Source of the DNA: Amycolatopsis lurida
Lineage (GTDB): Bacteria > Actinomycetota > Actinomycetes > Mycobacteriales > Pseudonocardiaceae
NCBI RefSeq assembly: GCF_900105055.1
Contig: NZ_FNTA01000004.1
Coordinates: forward strand, 7,595,501-7,659,500
Direction of reading: 5' to 3'
Length of the DNA stretch: 64,000 bases
In this document: piece by piece, positions 19,517 to 28,500 of the stretch
How the letters are laid out: each line of letters opens with the position of its first letter
How positions within the stretch are numbered: the stretch's first letter is position 1
Program-made: the position numbers and the translations under genes
Notes under the pieces: model-generated
Told to the model about the DNA's origin: nothing
The model's database searches: none
Seen by the model: only the letters and a program-made list of their open reading frames with translations

Positions 19517-20131
19517 GTCCAGCACCGGAGAAGCGGGCCCGTAGTAGAAGGCGCGCAGCCGGTACGAGGCGCCTTCTTCGCCCGGCATCGTGGCGAGCCC
19601 GGCCGACGTGGTCCCCGGATCGGTGACCTCGATCGGCACGAACTCGGCGGCGCCGGGTTTCTTGATCTCCACAAGGAATCCGTCTTCGTCACTGGAGCGA
19701 TCGGTCCAGCTGAATCGCACCATCTCCTCCGGCGCGGGCTCGGCTCGGAACGACGCCGGAGCGGCCGAGCGATCGCCCGTCCGCAGGGGCACGGTGGGCC
19801 CGGCCGCGGCCGGAGTGGCAGGCCCGGAAACCGTGACGGCGTCCGAAGCAGCGCCGTAGAAGGGCCGGATCCGGTAGTAGAACCGCGTTTCCGGCATCAG
19901 GTCCGGATGCCGGTAGCTCGTCTGCCTCGGCGGCACGAACTGCAGGATCGTGTATTCGCCCTGCGGATCGGTCGTGTACTCGACGATCCGTCCCGCGGCG
20001 GACGGATCGTCGTCGGGCCAGCTCAGGTCGACGTTCACCGGGTCCGTCAGCGTCGCGGTGAAACCGGGTTCCTCACCGCAGCCCGACACGAAGGCGACCG
20101 CCAGCAGAACGGCCGCGAGTTTCCTTGGCAC
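19493..20131 (-). CDS. Lipoprotein with fibronectin type III-like domains
   Basis: 212 residues. The N-terminal lipoprotein signal MPRKLAAVLLAVAFVSGCGE has a VSGC lipobox, so the mature protein should be lipid-anchored outside the membrane. Two FnIII-like beta domains follow (about 25-110 and 120-210): each has a Trp core (VDLSWPDDDP; VRFSWTDRSS) and a Tyr-rich late strand (RFYYRIRPFYG; SYRLRAFYYG). The repeat suggests a binding role rather than catalysis. The last six residues and stop codon come from the family A palindrome, meaning the element replaced or extended the native C-terminus. Confidence 0.75.
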   Translation of the reverse strand: MPRKLAAVLLAVAFVSGCGEEPGFTATLTDPVNVDLSWPDDDPSAAGRIVEYTTDPQGEYTILQFVPPRQTSYRHPDLMPETRFYYRIRPFYGAASDAVTVSGPATPAAAGPTVPLRTGDRSAAPASFRAEPAPEEMVRFSWTDRSSDEDGFLVEIKKPGAAEFVPIEVTDPGTTSAGLATMPGEEGASYRLRAFYYGPASPVLDLVSGKDG

Positions 20132-20391
20132 GCCGAGACCCTCCCGGGAATCAGGCGGCGGCGGAATCCGGAGGCGTCAGCATACGAGCGCGTCCGGTGA
20201 TCGACAAGGCCCCGGTTGAACCGCGTCCCCGCGCCGTCCGTGTGGGAGGCAAGAGGAGGCGGCCATGGAGAACCGAGGAGAGGCCGGTGCCGATGCACAG
20301 TTCGATCGCGGCGCGCGCCGAACGATCCACTCTGCCCCTGCGGGTTGCAGTACTGTCCTCGCCGACCCAGAAGACCGTCGGGAGGACGCGA

Positions 20392-20943
20392 GTGGCGATC
20401 GGAGGCTGGCGGCCCAAAAAGGCCAAAGGCGAGGACTTGGTCCGGCACTTGTACGCCGAACACGGGCGAAGCCTGCTGGCGTACGCGACGAGGCTGACCG
20501 GGGACCGCGCGGCCGCGGAGGACGTCGTGCAGGAGACCCTGGTCCGGGCCTGGAAGCACGCCGAAGACCTGGAGAACGACGCGAAGGGATCGGTGCGGGG
20601 CTGGCTGCTCACGGTGGCCCGCAACATCATCACCGACCGCGCGCGGGCCAGGGCGGCGCGGCCACCGGAAGTGGCGGAGCCGGAGGAAGGGGTGCCCACC
20701 CCGGCGGTCGAGCGGGATCACGCGCAGAGCGTCGTGGATTCGATGGCCGTGCTCGGGGCGATGGACGGCCTTTCCACGGAACATCGTGAGGTGCTGGTGG
20801 AGATCTACTACCGGGGCCGGACGGTGGCCGAAGCGGCACAGTCCCTCGGCGTGGCCCCGGGTACCGTTAAGTCGAGATCTTATTACGCGTTACGGGCGCT
20901 CAGAGCCGTGATGGCGGGACCGGGAAGGGAGGTAGCGCGATGA
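20392..20943 (+). CDS. ECF sigma factor (SigL-like)
   Basis: 183 residues from GTG at 20392, chosen because GGAGG is six bases upstream. Region 2: LVRHLYAEHGRSLLAYATRL, then AEDVVQETLVRAWKHAED. Region 4: STEHREVLVEIYYRGRTVAE, then SLGVAPGTVKSRSYYALRAL. It recruits RNA polymerase to a stress regulon. The stop overlaps the start of the anti-sigma gene (ATGA), the normal arrangement that couples translation of the pair. The sigma/anti-sigma layout resembles mycobacterial SigL-RslA. I could not pin down its own promoter in the 260 bases upstream, which hold no other gene. Confidence 0.92.
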   Translation: MAIGGWRPKKAKGEDLVRHLYAEHGRSLLAYATRLTGDRAAAEDVVQETLVRAWKHAEDLENDAKGSVRGWLLTVARNIITDRARARAARPPEVAEPEEGVPTPAVERDHAQSVVDSMAVLGAMDGLSTEHREVLVEIYYRGRTVAEAAQSLGVAPGTVKSRSYYALRALRAVMAGPGREVAR

Positions 20944-21650
20944 GTGCGGTGGGACACGACCAGGGCCAGCTCGCCGCCTACGTCCTCGGCGGGCTCACCG
21001 CGGCGGAAGCGGCCACGTTCGAGACACATCTGGCGAGCTGCCCCACGTGCCGCCGTGAGGTGCGCGAGCTGTCGGAACTGCGGTATCACCTCGACGAGGT
21101 GCCGCCGGAGGCGTTCCTCGAGGGACCTCCCGACGGCGGAGATCTGCTGCTGCAGCGCACGCTGCGCCAGGTTCGCGAAGAAGAAGGCACCCAGGAGCGC
21201 AAGCCGCGGCGGCTGCTCGCCGTGGCCGGTGCCGCCGTACTGGTCGTCGTGGCGCTGGGCGCGGGTGTGCTGGTCGGACGTCAGACGTCGCCCGAACCGT
21301 CGACGGTGGCGTTGCCGGTGCCGACGGTGGCGGCCCCGGTGCCCGGCACTCGCGATCTCGCGGCCACCAACCGGGACACGGGAGTGCAAGTGGCGGTCCG
21401 GGTGGTTCCGGCCGCGGGATGGGTGCGGCTGCACGCCAAGGCGACCGGCGTCCGCGAGGGCGAGAAGTGCTCGCTCATCGTGGTGACCAAAAGCGGAGAG
21501 CGGGTCAACGCGGGCAGCTGGCTCGTTTCGGAGAAGGGGCAGCGCGAGGGGACCGGTGTCGACGGTTCCGCGTTGGTCGCCCCGGGCGACGTGGCCTCGG
21601 TCGACGTCGTGACCATGGACGGCCGGAACCTGGTGTCGGCGCGCGTATGA
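20940..21650 (+). CDS. Membrane anti-sigma factor with zinc-binding (ZAS) domain
   Basis: 236 residues. The N-terminal ZAS domain carries H-x3-C-x2-C in ETHLASCPTCRREV (about residues 30-43), the thiol-sensitive zinc site found in RslA/RsrA-type anti-sigma factors. One membrane segment follows (RLLAVAGAAVLVVVALGAGV, about 92-112). The extracytoplasmic domain (about 125-236) has the anti-sigma-K/RskA-like beta fold ending VDVVTMDGRNLVSARV. It sequesters the ECF factor encoded immediately upstream, probably until oxidation or envelope stress. Overlaps both neighbours by four bases. Confidence 0.9.
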   Translation: MSAVGHDQGQLAAYVLGGLTAAEAATFETHLASCPTCRREVRELSELRYHLDEVPPEAFLEGPPDGGDLLLQRTLRQVREEEGTQERKPRRLLAVAGAAVLVVVALGAGVLVGRQTSPEPSTVALPVPTVAAPVPGTRDLAATNRDTGVQVAVRVVPAAGWVRLHAKATGVREGEKCSLIVVTKSGERVNAGSWLVSEKGQREGTGVDGSALVAPGDVASVDVVTMDGRNLVSARV

Positions 21651-22120
21651 CGGATTCGCTCGCGGGTCGCGGAGGCGGTTGGTACCGCTTCCGCGACACG
21701 TGGCTGCTTCCGGCCTCGCCCAAGGCGGTTTTCGACGCCGTCGTCGACCTGGCCGCGTATCCGCTGTGGTGGCGCGACGTCCGATCGGTCAGCCAGGTGG
21801 ACGAGGACACCGCCGAACTCGTCTGCCGGTCCAGGCTGCCGTACGCGCTGACCGTACGGATGCACCGGGACCGGCAGGACGAGCGTGAGGGCCGGGTGCG
21901 GGTCCTGCTCAGCGGCGATCTCGAAGGGACGCTGGCCGGCGCGCTGATGGCGGTGGGGACCGGCACCAGGCTGGAGATCACGCAGGAGGTCGAGGCGCGG
22001 AAACCGTTGCTGCGCAAGCTCGATCGGATAGCGCGGCCGGTGTTCCGGATCAACCACGCGCTCATGATGCGGCGCGGCCACAACGGATTACGGGGGTATC
22101 TGCGGGCATCCGCGGGATAG
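21647..22120 (+). CDS. SRPBCC / polyketide cyclase-like protein
   Basis: 157 residues, ATG overlapping the stop of the anti-sigma gene (ATGA). The sequence begins with a strand and a helix typical of the START/SRPBCC fold (YRFRDTWLLPASPKAVFDAV, then VDLAAYPLWWRDVRSV), with later strands GTRLEITQEVEARKPLL and a long C-terminal helix. These proteins hold hydrophobic ligands in a deep pocket. The tight coupling to the sigma operon suggests a part in the same stress response, perhaps lipid handling; that is inference. Confidence 0.8.
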   Translation: MTDSLAGRGGGWYRFRDTWLLPASPKAVFDAVVDLAAYPLWWRDVRSVSQVDEDTAELVCRSRLPYALTVRMHRDRQDEREGRVRVLLSGDLEGTLAGALMAVGTGTRLEITQEVEARKPLLRKLDRIARPVFRINHALMMRRGHNGLRGYLRASAG

Positions 22121-22129
22121 GCTCGCGCC

Positions 22130-22834
22130 ATGCGTGTCGCCACCGTGCAGCCGTTCACCGTCCCCGCGGATCTTCCCGCGAACATCGCCGAACACGCGAG
22201 GCTCCTTCGGAGGGCGGAGGCCGATCTCTGCGTCTTCCCCGAACTCTCCTTGACCGGCTTGGAGTTCGAGGCGCTCGCCGCCGATCCGGCGCTGTGGCTG
22301 TCCTCGGAGGATCCCCGCCTCGAACCGCTTCGGGAAGCTTGCCGGGCCAGCGGTGTCCATGCCGTCATCGGCCTTCCGCTCGTGGAGGACGGACGACGGC
22401 TCATCGGCTCGCTCGTCCTCGGGCCGGCCGGGAAAACCGTTGCCACCTATGCGAAACGGAACCTGCACAACAGCGAGGAAGAGCTGTTCGAACCGGGCAC
22501 GCGGCAGGTGATCGTCGAGGTCGGTGGCAGGCGTCTCGGCCTCGCGATCTGTCTCGACGCGGCGAATCCGGACCATGCGCGGGAGCTTGCCGAGGCGGGT
22601 GCCGAGGTCTACGTCCTCAGCGCGCTCTTCAGCGAGGGCCAGGAACAGCGGCTGCTCGACCAGGTCGGCGTCGCGGCCGGATACGGGATGTGGGTCGTGC
22701 TTTCCCAGTATTCCGGCAAGACCGGCGGGATGGCCGCGTTCGGCGGCAGCGGGGTCTGGAAACCCGGAGGCGCCGCCGAGGTACGCCTCGGCGGCCAGGT
22801 CTCCGAGTGGGCCTACGCGACGATCGCTTCCTGA
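22130..22834 (+). CDS. Carbon-nitrogen hydrolase (nitrilase superfamily)
   Basis: 234 residues. The catalytic triad is visible: Glu in FPELSLTG (about 39), Lys in YAKRNLHNSEEE (about 109) and Cys in LAICLDAANPDH (about 140). Slightly shorter than the usual 260-280, but the core is complete. These enzymes hydrolyse amides or nitriles; the variable C-terminal half gives no substrate clue. It starts nine bases after the SRPBCC gene, so it is probably the fourth gene of the sigma operon. Its last 22 bases overlap the convergent MFS gene. Confidence 0.88.
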   Translation: MRVATVQPFTVPADLPANIAEHARLLRRAEADLCVFPELSLTGLEFEALAADPALWLSSEDPRLEPLREACRASGVHAVIGLPLVEDGRRLIGSLVLGPAGKTVATYAKRNLHNSEEELFEPGTRQVIVEVGGRRLGLAICLDAANPDHARELAEAGAEVYVLSALFSEGQEQRLLDQVGVAAGYGMWVVLSQYSGKTGGMAAFGGSGVWKPGGAAEVRLGGQVSEWAYATIAS

Positions 22835-24216
22835 ACTTTCCGCGTGCGAAGGAACACCGTGGCGGAGAAGACGGCGAGAGCGAGCAGTCCGGCGCTCAAC
22901 GCGTACGCCGTCCGGTAGCCGCTGGAGAGCGCTTCGGGAACCGCGGTGCCCTCGGCGAGAAGCGAGCCGGTGCGGGACGCGGCGGCGGTCGCGAGCACGG
23001 CGGTCCCGATGGCCGCGCCGATCTGCTGCGTGGTGTTGATCAGTCCCGACGCGACTCCGGTATCGGCGGGGGCGACGCCGGACATCGCCTGCCCCATCAA
23101 TGCCGGCATCGCCGCGCCGAACCCGATGCCCATCAGGACGAGGGCGGGCAGAACGTCCGTCGTGTAGCTTCCGTCCGCCTCGACGGTGGCGAGGAAGCCG
23201 AGCGCCAGCGTGACCAGGGAAAGCCCGGTGACGAGTACCGCTCGTGCCCCGAAGCGGTGGTTCAGCCGTTCGGCGAAGACCAGCGACATCACCGCGATCG
23301 ACAGCGGTGCGGGCAGGAAGGCGAACCCGGTGCTCAACGCGTCGAGTTCGAGCACTCGCTGCAGATAGAGCGCGGTGATGAACTGGAAGCCGAACAGCCC
23401 GGCGACCATCAGCACCATCACGGCGTTCGCCCCGGACACCGCGCGGAGCCGGAAGATCCGCAGCGGCAGCAGCGGCTGACGGGCCTTCGCCTGCCGGAGC
23501 ACGAAGCCGGCGAGAAGAAGCAGCGACACCGCGAGCAGCCCGAGCGTGCGGGCGTCGGCCCAGGTGTACTCCTCGGCCTTGACGATCGTGTAGACCAGCA
23601 GCATCAGCCCGCCGGTGACCAGCCCGGCGCCGGTGACGTCGGTGCCGCCGCGCAGGCCGGGGCCCCGGTCGTCGGCGAGCAGGCGGACGGCCAGCGCCAG
23701 CGCGATCGCGCCGATCGGCAGGTTGACGAAGAACGTCCAGTGCCAGTCGAGCAGCTGGGTGAGCGTTCCGCCCGCGATGAGCCCGATCGACGATCCGGCG
23801 GCCTGGGTGAAGCTGTAGACGCCGATGGCCTTCGCCCGTGCCCGCGGTTCCGGGTAGAGCGTGGTGATCATGCCGAGCACGACGGCCGACGCCAGCGCGC
23901 CGCCCGCGCCTTGAAGGAAACGGAACCCGATGAGCTGCGCCTGATCCTGGGCGATTCCGCAGAGCAGCGAGGCGAGGGTGAACAGCCCGAGCCCGGCGAG
24001 GAAGACCCGTTTCCGCCCGATCAGGTCGCCCAGCCTGCCGGACAGCAGAAGCAGCCCGGCGAACGCGATCAGGTAGGCGTTGACCACCCAGGCGAGGGTG
24101 GACGGCGTGAAGCCGAGATCCTTCTGGATCGCGGGCAGCGCGACGGCGACGATCGAGCCGTCGAGGACGACCATCAGCGAGACGGCGCAGAGGACGGCGA
24201 GGGTGAGAGCGCGCAT
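22813..24216 (-). CDS. MFS drug efflux transporter (DHA2, EmrB/QacA type)
   Basis: 467 residues with about 14 membrane segments. Motif A-like GRLGDLIGRKRVFLAGLGLF follows TM2, motif D1/N-terminal VVLDGSIVAVALPAIQKDLG is intact, and motif C-like GSSIGLIAGGTLTQLLDWHW lies in TM5. Proton-driven export of drugs or metabolites across the cytoplasmic membrane. Divergent from an HxlR regulator with a palindrome between them, a common repressor-pump layout. The 3' end overlaps the nitrilase gene by 22 bases. Confidence 0.92.
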   Translation of the reverse strand: MRALTLAVLCAVSLMVVLDGSIVAVALPAIQKDLGFTPSTLAWVVNAYLIAFAGLLLLSGRLGDLIGRKRVFLAGLGLFTLASLLCGIAQDQAQLIGFRFLQGAGGALASAVVLGMITTLYPEPRARAKAIGVYSFTQAAGSSIGLIAGGTLTQLLDWHWTFFVNLPIGAIALALAVRLLADDRGPGLRGGTDVTGAGLVTGGLMLLVYTIVKAEEYTWADARTLGLLAVSLLLLAGFVLRQAKARQPLLPLRIFRLRAVSGANAVMVLMVAGLFGFQFITALYLQRVLELDALSTGFAFLPAPLSIAVMSLVFAERLNHRFGARAVLVTGLSLVTLALGFLATVEADGSYTTDVLPALVLMGIGFGAAMPALMGQAMSGVAPADTGVASGLINTTQQIGAAIGTAVLATAAASRTGSLLAEGTAVPEALSSGYRTAYALSAGLLALAVFSATVFLRTRKVQEAIVA

Positions 24217-24248
24217 GGTGGTCCTTCGAGATTCCCCAGGTGATACCT

Positions 24249-24258
24249 TGGTGCACCA
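24249..24258. promoter_or_regulatory. Palindrome in the MFS/HxlR divergent promoter
   Basis: TGGTGCACCA is a perfect 10-bp palindrome within ACCTTGGTGCACCACTTGT, midway in the 98-bp gap between the pump (start 24216) and regulator (start 24315). It is the best operator candidate for the HxlR protein. Confidence 0.5.
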
Positions 24259-24314
24259 CTTGTAACAGCGCCCATCTTGTGTGACTCTGTTCCTCGCCGG
24301 AAGGAGGCACTTTC

Positions 24315-24716
24315 ATGTCCCAGGGGAACACCGATGTGACCGCGCAGGCCAGGCTGGTCGATCCGGAAAAACTCGAGGTGTGCACCGTGCTCGAGGTGAT
24401 CAACCGGATCAGCGGCAAATGGGCGATCGGCATCCTGCTGGAGGCCACGCGCGGTCCGGTGCGGTTCACCGAACTGGAACGGTCGGTGGAGGGGATCAGC
24501 AGGCGGATGCTCACGCTGACGTTGCGGAACCTGGAACGGGACGGCCTGCTCGTGCGCACCGTGTACCCGACGGTGCCGCCGAAGGTGGAGTACGAGGCCA
24601 CGCCGATGGCGAAAGAACTCTATGCGTCGCTGAGCGGCTTGCTGAGCTGGGCCGAGCGCCACCGCGACTCGATCGCCGAGTCCCGCGTCGTCTACGACGA
24701 GAAGGTCAGCGCCTGA
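24315..24716 (+). CDS. HxlR family transcriptional regulator
   Basis: 133 residues; GAAGGAGG lies about 10 bases upstream of the ATG. Winged helix of the HxlR type: CTVLEVINRISGKWAIGILL, then RFTELERSVEGISRRMLTLT and LVRTVYPTVPPKVEYEATPM. The Cys in EVCTVLEV sits at the position used for thiol or electrophile sensing in HxlR/HypR-type regulators. Probably controls itself and the divergent MFS pump. Its 3' end overlaps the convergent DUF6000 gene by 11 bases. Confidence 0.9.
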   Translation: MSQGNTDVTAQARLVDPEKLEVCTVLEVINRISGKWAIGILLEATRGPVRFTELERSVEGISRRMLTLTLRNLERDGLLVRTVYPTVPPKVEYEATPMAKELYASLSGLLSWAERHRDSIAESRVVYDEKVSA

Positions 24717-25287
24717 CGTCCGCCGTGTGCACGGCGCGCTGGACGTGCGAGCACAGCAGGTCGAAGTACATCTTGTGGAACGGCAGGTCCGTGCTGTTCT
24801 TCGCGGACCAGCTCTCCCAGAGCCCGCCCGGCCGCAGATAGCGCGACGTGTACGCGGTCGTGAGGTCGGCGTCGATGTGATGCAGGGCCGCGAACGCCCA
24901 TTCCTGGTCGTAGCGCAGATCCGGCCGCGCGAGGTAGTGGTCCAGATAGGACACGAGGATTTCGGCGTCGGCGATGGTGCCGAACCGGGCGAACGCGAAA
25001 CAGTAACCCTGCCCGGCGAAGACCAGGCCGCTTTCCAGGAACAGCTCCCGGAGGCGTCCGCGCCACGCGGTGCGGCGGCCGACGCCGATGAGCCACGCCG
25101 CGGTGATCCTCGGCCGCCAGTCCGCCGCGAGCAGTTCTTCGAGTTCGTCGTCGGTGATGCTCCGCGCGTCCTCGACGAGGTCGCGCAGGAAGGCCTCGCG
25201 TTCCGGGGCGCTCATCATCCCGGCGAAGTTGCCGTGCAGCAGCTTCGAGTACCGCGAGACCACGTATCGGTCGATGGCGTCCGGCAT
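24706..25287 (-). CDS. DUF6000 family protein
   Basis: 193 residues. Recognisable DUF6000-type blocks: RYVVSRYSKLLHGNFAGMM near the N-terminus, WRPRITAAWLIGVGRR in the middle, FAGQGYCFAFARFGTIADAE, and ALHHIDADLTTAYTSRYL towards the end. The alternating helical layout resembles HEAT-like or immunity-type proteins. No catalytic motif, signal peptide or membrane segment. Role unknown; members are often found as single genes. The short 3' overlap with the HxlR gene has no functional implication. Confidence 0.7.
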   Translation of the reverse strand: MPDAIDRYVVSRYSKLLHGNFAGMMSAPEREAFLRDLVEDARSITDDELEELLAADWRPRITAAWLIGVGRRTAWRGRLRELFLESGLVFAGQGYCFAFARFGTIADAEILVSYLDHYLARPDLRYDQEWAFAALHHIDADLTTAYTSRYLRPGGLWESWSAKNSTDLPFHKMYFDLLCSHVQRAVHTADVRR

Positions 25288-25311
25288 GCCGGTGAGTTTC
25301 CCAGAAAAGAA

Positions 25312-25354
25312 GGAACCGCGGTGCGAGGACGGGGGACCCTCGCACCGCGGTTCC
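25312..25354. terminator. Hairpin with a 17-bp perfect stem
   Basis: GGAACCGCGGTGCGAGG (25312-25328) and its reverse complement (25338-25354) enclose a 9-base loop. It lies 16 bases beyond the stop of dctA (minus strand) and just before the DUF6000 start, so it ends the dctA transcript. Confidence 0.85.
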
Positions 25355-25370
25355 GGTTCGCCGCCGGGCG

Positions 25371-26732
25371 CTACGCGTGCGCCACGGCCTTTTCCCTGTC
25401 GCCTTCAGGATCCTGCGATGTGTCGGGATGGTCGTCGATCAGGGTGGCTTCGTCGAACGGGGCCTGGCCGCTGAAGACCCGGTTGGCCTGGTCCCGGTCG
25501 AACTCCTTCGTCCACGTTCCGACCAGGACGGTCGCGACGGCGTTGCCCGCGAAGTTGGTCAGCGCGCGAGCCTCGGACATGAACCGGTCGATGCCGAGGA
25601 TGAAGCCGACGCCGTCGACCAGTTCCGGCCGGTGCGACTGGAGACCGCCCGCGAGCGTCGCGATCCCGGCGCCGCTGACGCCCGCCGCGCCCTTCGACGC
25701 GATGATCATGAACAGCAGCAAGGAGATCTGTTCGCCGACGCCCAGCGGCTGGTCCTGCGCGCTGGCGATGAACAGGGTCGCCATCGTCAGGTAGATGGCC
25801 GTGCCGTCGAGGTTGAACGAGTAGCCGGTGGGCACGGTGATGCCGACGACCGGCTTGCTGACCCCGAGGTGTTCCATCTTCGCGATCAGGCGCGGAAGGG
25901 CCGATTCGGACGACGAGGTCGACAGGATCAGGAGGAACTCGCGGCCGAGATAGCGCAGCAGCGTGAAGATGTTGATCCGCGCGCCGAGCCACAGCACCGA
26001 GCCGAGCACGCCGAACACGAACACCAGACAGGTCAGGTAGAAGCCGATCATGATGACGGCGAGGCTGCGCAGCGCGCCCCAGCCGGTTTCGCCGACCACC
26101 GCGGCGATCGCGCCGAACGCACCGACCGGGGCGGCCCACATGATCATGGCGAGGATCCGGAACACCAGCCGCTGGATGTGCTCGATGCCGCGGCGGATCG
26201 GCTCGCCCTTGGTGCCCAGCTTCTGCACGGCGAATCCGGCGAGCAGCGCGACCAGCAGCGTCTGCAGCACCTGGCCTTCGGTGAACGCGGAACCGAAGCT
26301 GGTGGGGATGATGCCCATCAGGAAGTCGACGGTGCCTTCGCCGCCTTCGGCCTGCTTGTGCGCCTTCGCGGCGGCGGCGGGGTCGAGATGCAGGCCCTCA
26401 CCCGGGTGCAGGAGGTTGCCGACGACGAGGCCGATCGCGAGCGCGAAGGTCGACATCATCAGGAAGTAGCCGAGCGACAGCAGCCCGACCTTGCCGACCT
26501 TCGCGGCCTTCGCCACCGATCCGATACCGAGGACGATGGTGCAGAAGATGATGGGGGAGATCATCATCTTGATCAGGTTGACGAAACCCGTGCCGAGCGG
26601 CTTGAGTTCCTTGGCCAGATCCGGCGCGGCGAACCCGACGATGACGCCGAGGACCACCGCCGCGATCACGGCCAGGTACAGGTAGTGCATCTTGTCGCGA
26701 CGTCGTGGCGCCGCTTCCGGCGTTGTAGGCAC
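25371..26732 (-). CDS. dctA: C4-dicarboxylate:cation symporter
   Basis: 453 residues, standard length for the DAACS family. Eight or more membrane segments. Family motifs are present: serine-rich STSSSESALPRL, NLDGTAIYL in HP2/TM7 and TGYSFNLDG. It imports succinate, fumarate and malate, and in relatives glutamate or aspartate, with protons or sodium. It is divergent from a citrate/dicarboxylate-type sensor kinase and response regulator, the usual regulators of such uptake genes. The 163-bp divergent region should hold the response-regulator site; GGTCAC direct and inverted copies are visible there. Confidence 0.93.
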   Translation of the reverse strand: MPTTPEAAPRRRDKMHYLYLAVIAAVVLGVIVGFAAPDLAKELKPLGTGFVNLIKMMISPIIFCTIVLGIGSVAKAAKVGKVGLLSLGYFLMMSTFALAIGLVVGNLLHPGEGLHLDPAAAAKAHKQAEGGEGTVDFLMGIIPTSFGSAFTEGQVLQTLLVALLAGFAVQKLGTKGEPIRRGIEHIQRLVFRILAMIMWAAPVGAFGAIAAVVGETGWGALRSLAVIMIGFYLTCLVFVFGVLGSVLWLGARINIFTLLRYLGREFLLILSTSSSESALPRLIAKMEHLGVSKPVVGITVPTGYSFNLDGTAIYLTMATLFIASAQDQPLGVGEQISLLLFMIIASKGAAGVSGAGIATLAGGLQSHRPELVDGVGFILGIDRFMSEARALTNFAGNAVATVLVGTWTKEFDRDQANRVFSGQAPFDEATLIDDHPDTSQDPEGDREKAVAHA

Positions 26733-26895
26733 CTTTGCCTCCAGCTCAGGGGGTGTCCGTGGGATTGCCGGTCACTATCACCCGGCCAGGTGAGCTGGGT
26801 CACGGTTGTGTTCATTGAGTTCGCGCGAGCGGTTTCCGGGGAATTCCGGCCGGGCGCGCCGAGCGGCCCCGTGAGCGGTGTGCTGGTATGAGCGG

Positions 26896-28500
26896 GTGCC
26901 CTCGACGACGCGGATCCGGACCAGGCGCGGCAGTCTCGCCCGCCAGCTGCTGATTCTCCAGCTCGTGGTGCTTTTCGCCCTCGTCGCGGCCGGGGTGGCC
27001 TTCGCCTATCTCGATTCCGTCCGGGCCACCGAAGACCGGGCCGAGGACAAGGTGATCGCGGTCGCGGAAGCGGTGGCGGACGCGCCGGGAGTGCTGGCCG
27101 CACTGTCCACATCGGAGCCCAGTTCGACGCTGCAGCCGTTCGCGCAGCGTGTCCGCGCGGACACGGAAGTGGATTTCGTGACCATCATGGACAAGAACGG
27201 GATCCGTTACACGCATCCGAATCCGGAGCTGATCGGGCAGCCGTTCATCGGCAACATCGGCGAGGCGCAGCGCGGCGGCAGGGTGCTCGAAACCTACGCC
27301 GGCTCGCTCGGGCCGTCCGAACGCGTCGTGGTGCCGGTGCACGATGCCGCCGGACAGGTCGTCGCGCTGGTGTCGGTCGGCATCACCGTGGAAGCGATCG
27401 ACGCCGAACTGCGGGAACGCCTGTGGCCGCTGATCGGGGTCGCGGTGGCGGTGCTGGTGGTCGGCGGGGTCGGCAGTTATCTGGTCAGCGCCCGGCTCCG
27501 GCGGCAGACCAGGGGGATCGCGCCCGAGGAACTGAGCAACCTGTTCGAGTACCACGAAGCCGTCCTTCATTCCGTGCGCGAGGGGTTGCTGCTCGTCGGC
27601 GGCGACGGACGAGTGGTGCTGTGCAACGACGGAGCCCGCGCGCTGCTGGAGGTCACCGACGATCCGGTGGGCCGCGAACTGTCCGCATTGGACATTCCGG
27701 AAGACCTCGTCGAAGCGTTCACCTCGGGGGAGGAACGCACCGACGAACTCCATCTCACCGAAGCCAGGGTGCTCGTCGTCAGCACGTCGCCGGTGCGCTC
27801 GCGCGGAAAGGCGATGGGCACCGTGGTGATCCTGCGCGACCACACGGAACTTCAGGCGCTGACCGGGGAACTGACGACCGTGCGCGGCCTGGCCGAGGCG
27901 CTGAAGTCGCAGGCGCACGAGGCGGCGAACCGGCTCCACACCGTCGTTTCGCTGGTCGAAATCGGCCGCCCCGAACAGGCCGTCGAGTTCGCGACCGAAG
28001 AACTCGCGCTGGCGCAGGAGCTCACCGACCGCGTGGTCGGCGCGGTCGCCGAACCGGTGCTCGCGGCGTTGCTGCTCGGCAAGGCGGCGGAGGCGAGCGA
28101 GCGCGGTGTCGAGTTCACGATCACGCCGGACACCGTCATGGAGGACGCGGACACCGGCGTCCCGCCACGCGACCTGGTGACCATCCTCGGCAACCTGATC
28201 GACAACGGCATCGACGCGGCGGCCGGGAACGTCGGCGACGGCGGGCGGCCCGGCGTCGAGGTCACCGTGCGGTCCGACGCCGGGGGTCTACTGCTGCGGG
28301 TCGCCGACACCGGCCCCGGCGTGGACGACGTCGAGGACGTCTTCCGGCGCGGCTGGTCCACCAAACCCGAGGACGGGCACGGACTCGGCTTGGCACTGGT
28401 GGGTCAGGCGGTGCGGCGGCACAGTGGGACGATCGACGTCGGCCGTGCCGAGGGCGCGGTGTTCACCGTCCGCCTGCCGCCGAAGGAGTCCGCGCGATGA
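26896..28500 (+). CDS. Sensor histidine kinase, DcuS/CitA/DctS type
   Basis: 534 residues from GTG at 26896; a GTG six codons upstream is also possible. Two membrane segments (about 15-37 and 175-197) bracket a periplasmic single Cache/PAS domain with TIMDKNGIRYTHPNPELIGQ. A cytosolic PAS domain (about 215-310) is followed by a CitA-type dimerisation helix with the phospho-acceptor His in KSQAHEAANRLHTVVSLVEI and an ATPase domain (ILGNLIDNGIDAA, then VADTGPGVDD and DGHGLGLALV). It senses external carboxylates and phosphorylates the regulator encoded by the overlapping next gene. Likely target: the divergent dctA. Confidence 0.93.
   Translation: MPSTTRIRTRRGSLARQLLILQLVVLFALVAAGVAFAYLDSVRATEDRAEDKVIAVAEAVADAPGVLAALSTSEPSSTLQPFAQRVRADTEVDFVTIMDKNGIRYTHPNPELIGQPFIGNIGEAQRGGRVLETYAGSLGPSERVVVPVHDAAGQVVALVSVGITVEAIDAELRERLWPLIGVAVAVLVVGGVGSYLVSARLRRQTRGIAPEELSNLFEYHEAVLHSVREGLLLVGGDGRVVLCNDGARALLEVTDDPVGRELSALDIPEDLVEAFTSGEERTDELHLTEARVLVVSTSPVRSRGKAMGTVVILRDHTELQALTGELTTVRGLAEALKSQAHEAANRLHTVVSLVEIGRPEQAVEFATEELALAQELTDRVVGAVAEPVLAALLLGKAAEASERGVEFTITPDTVMEDADTGVPPRDLVTILGNLIDNGIDAAAGNVGDGGRPGVEVTVRSDAGGLLLRVADTGPGVDDVEDVFRRGWSTKPEDGHGLGLALVGQAVRRHSGTIDVGRAEGAVFTVRLPPKESAR

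Noticed and set aside
20132..20391. Upstream extension of the ECF sigma factor to 20125
   Set aside because: The added 89 residues are Arg/Pro-rich without sigma-factor similarity, while GGAGG is correctly placed for the GTG at 20392.
26733..26895. Specific operator in the dctA/sensor-kinase divergent gap
   Set aside because: GGTCAC and CACC/GGTG repeats are present but too short and irregular to call a response-regulator site.
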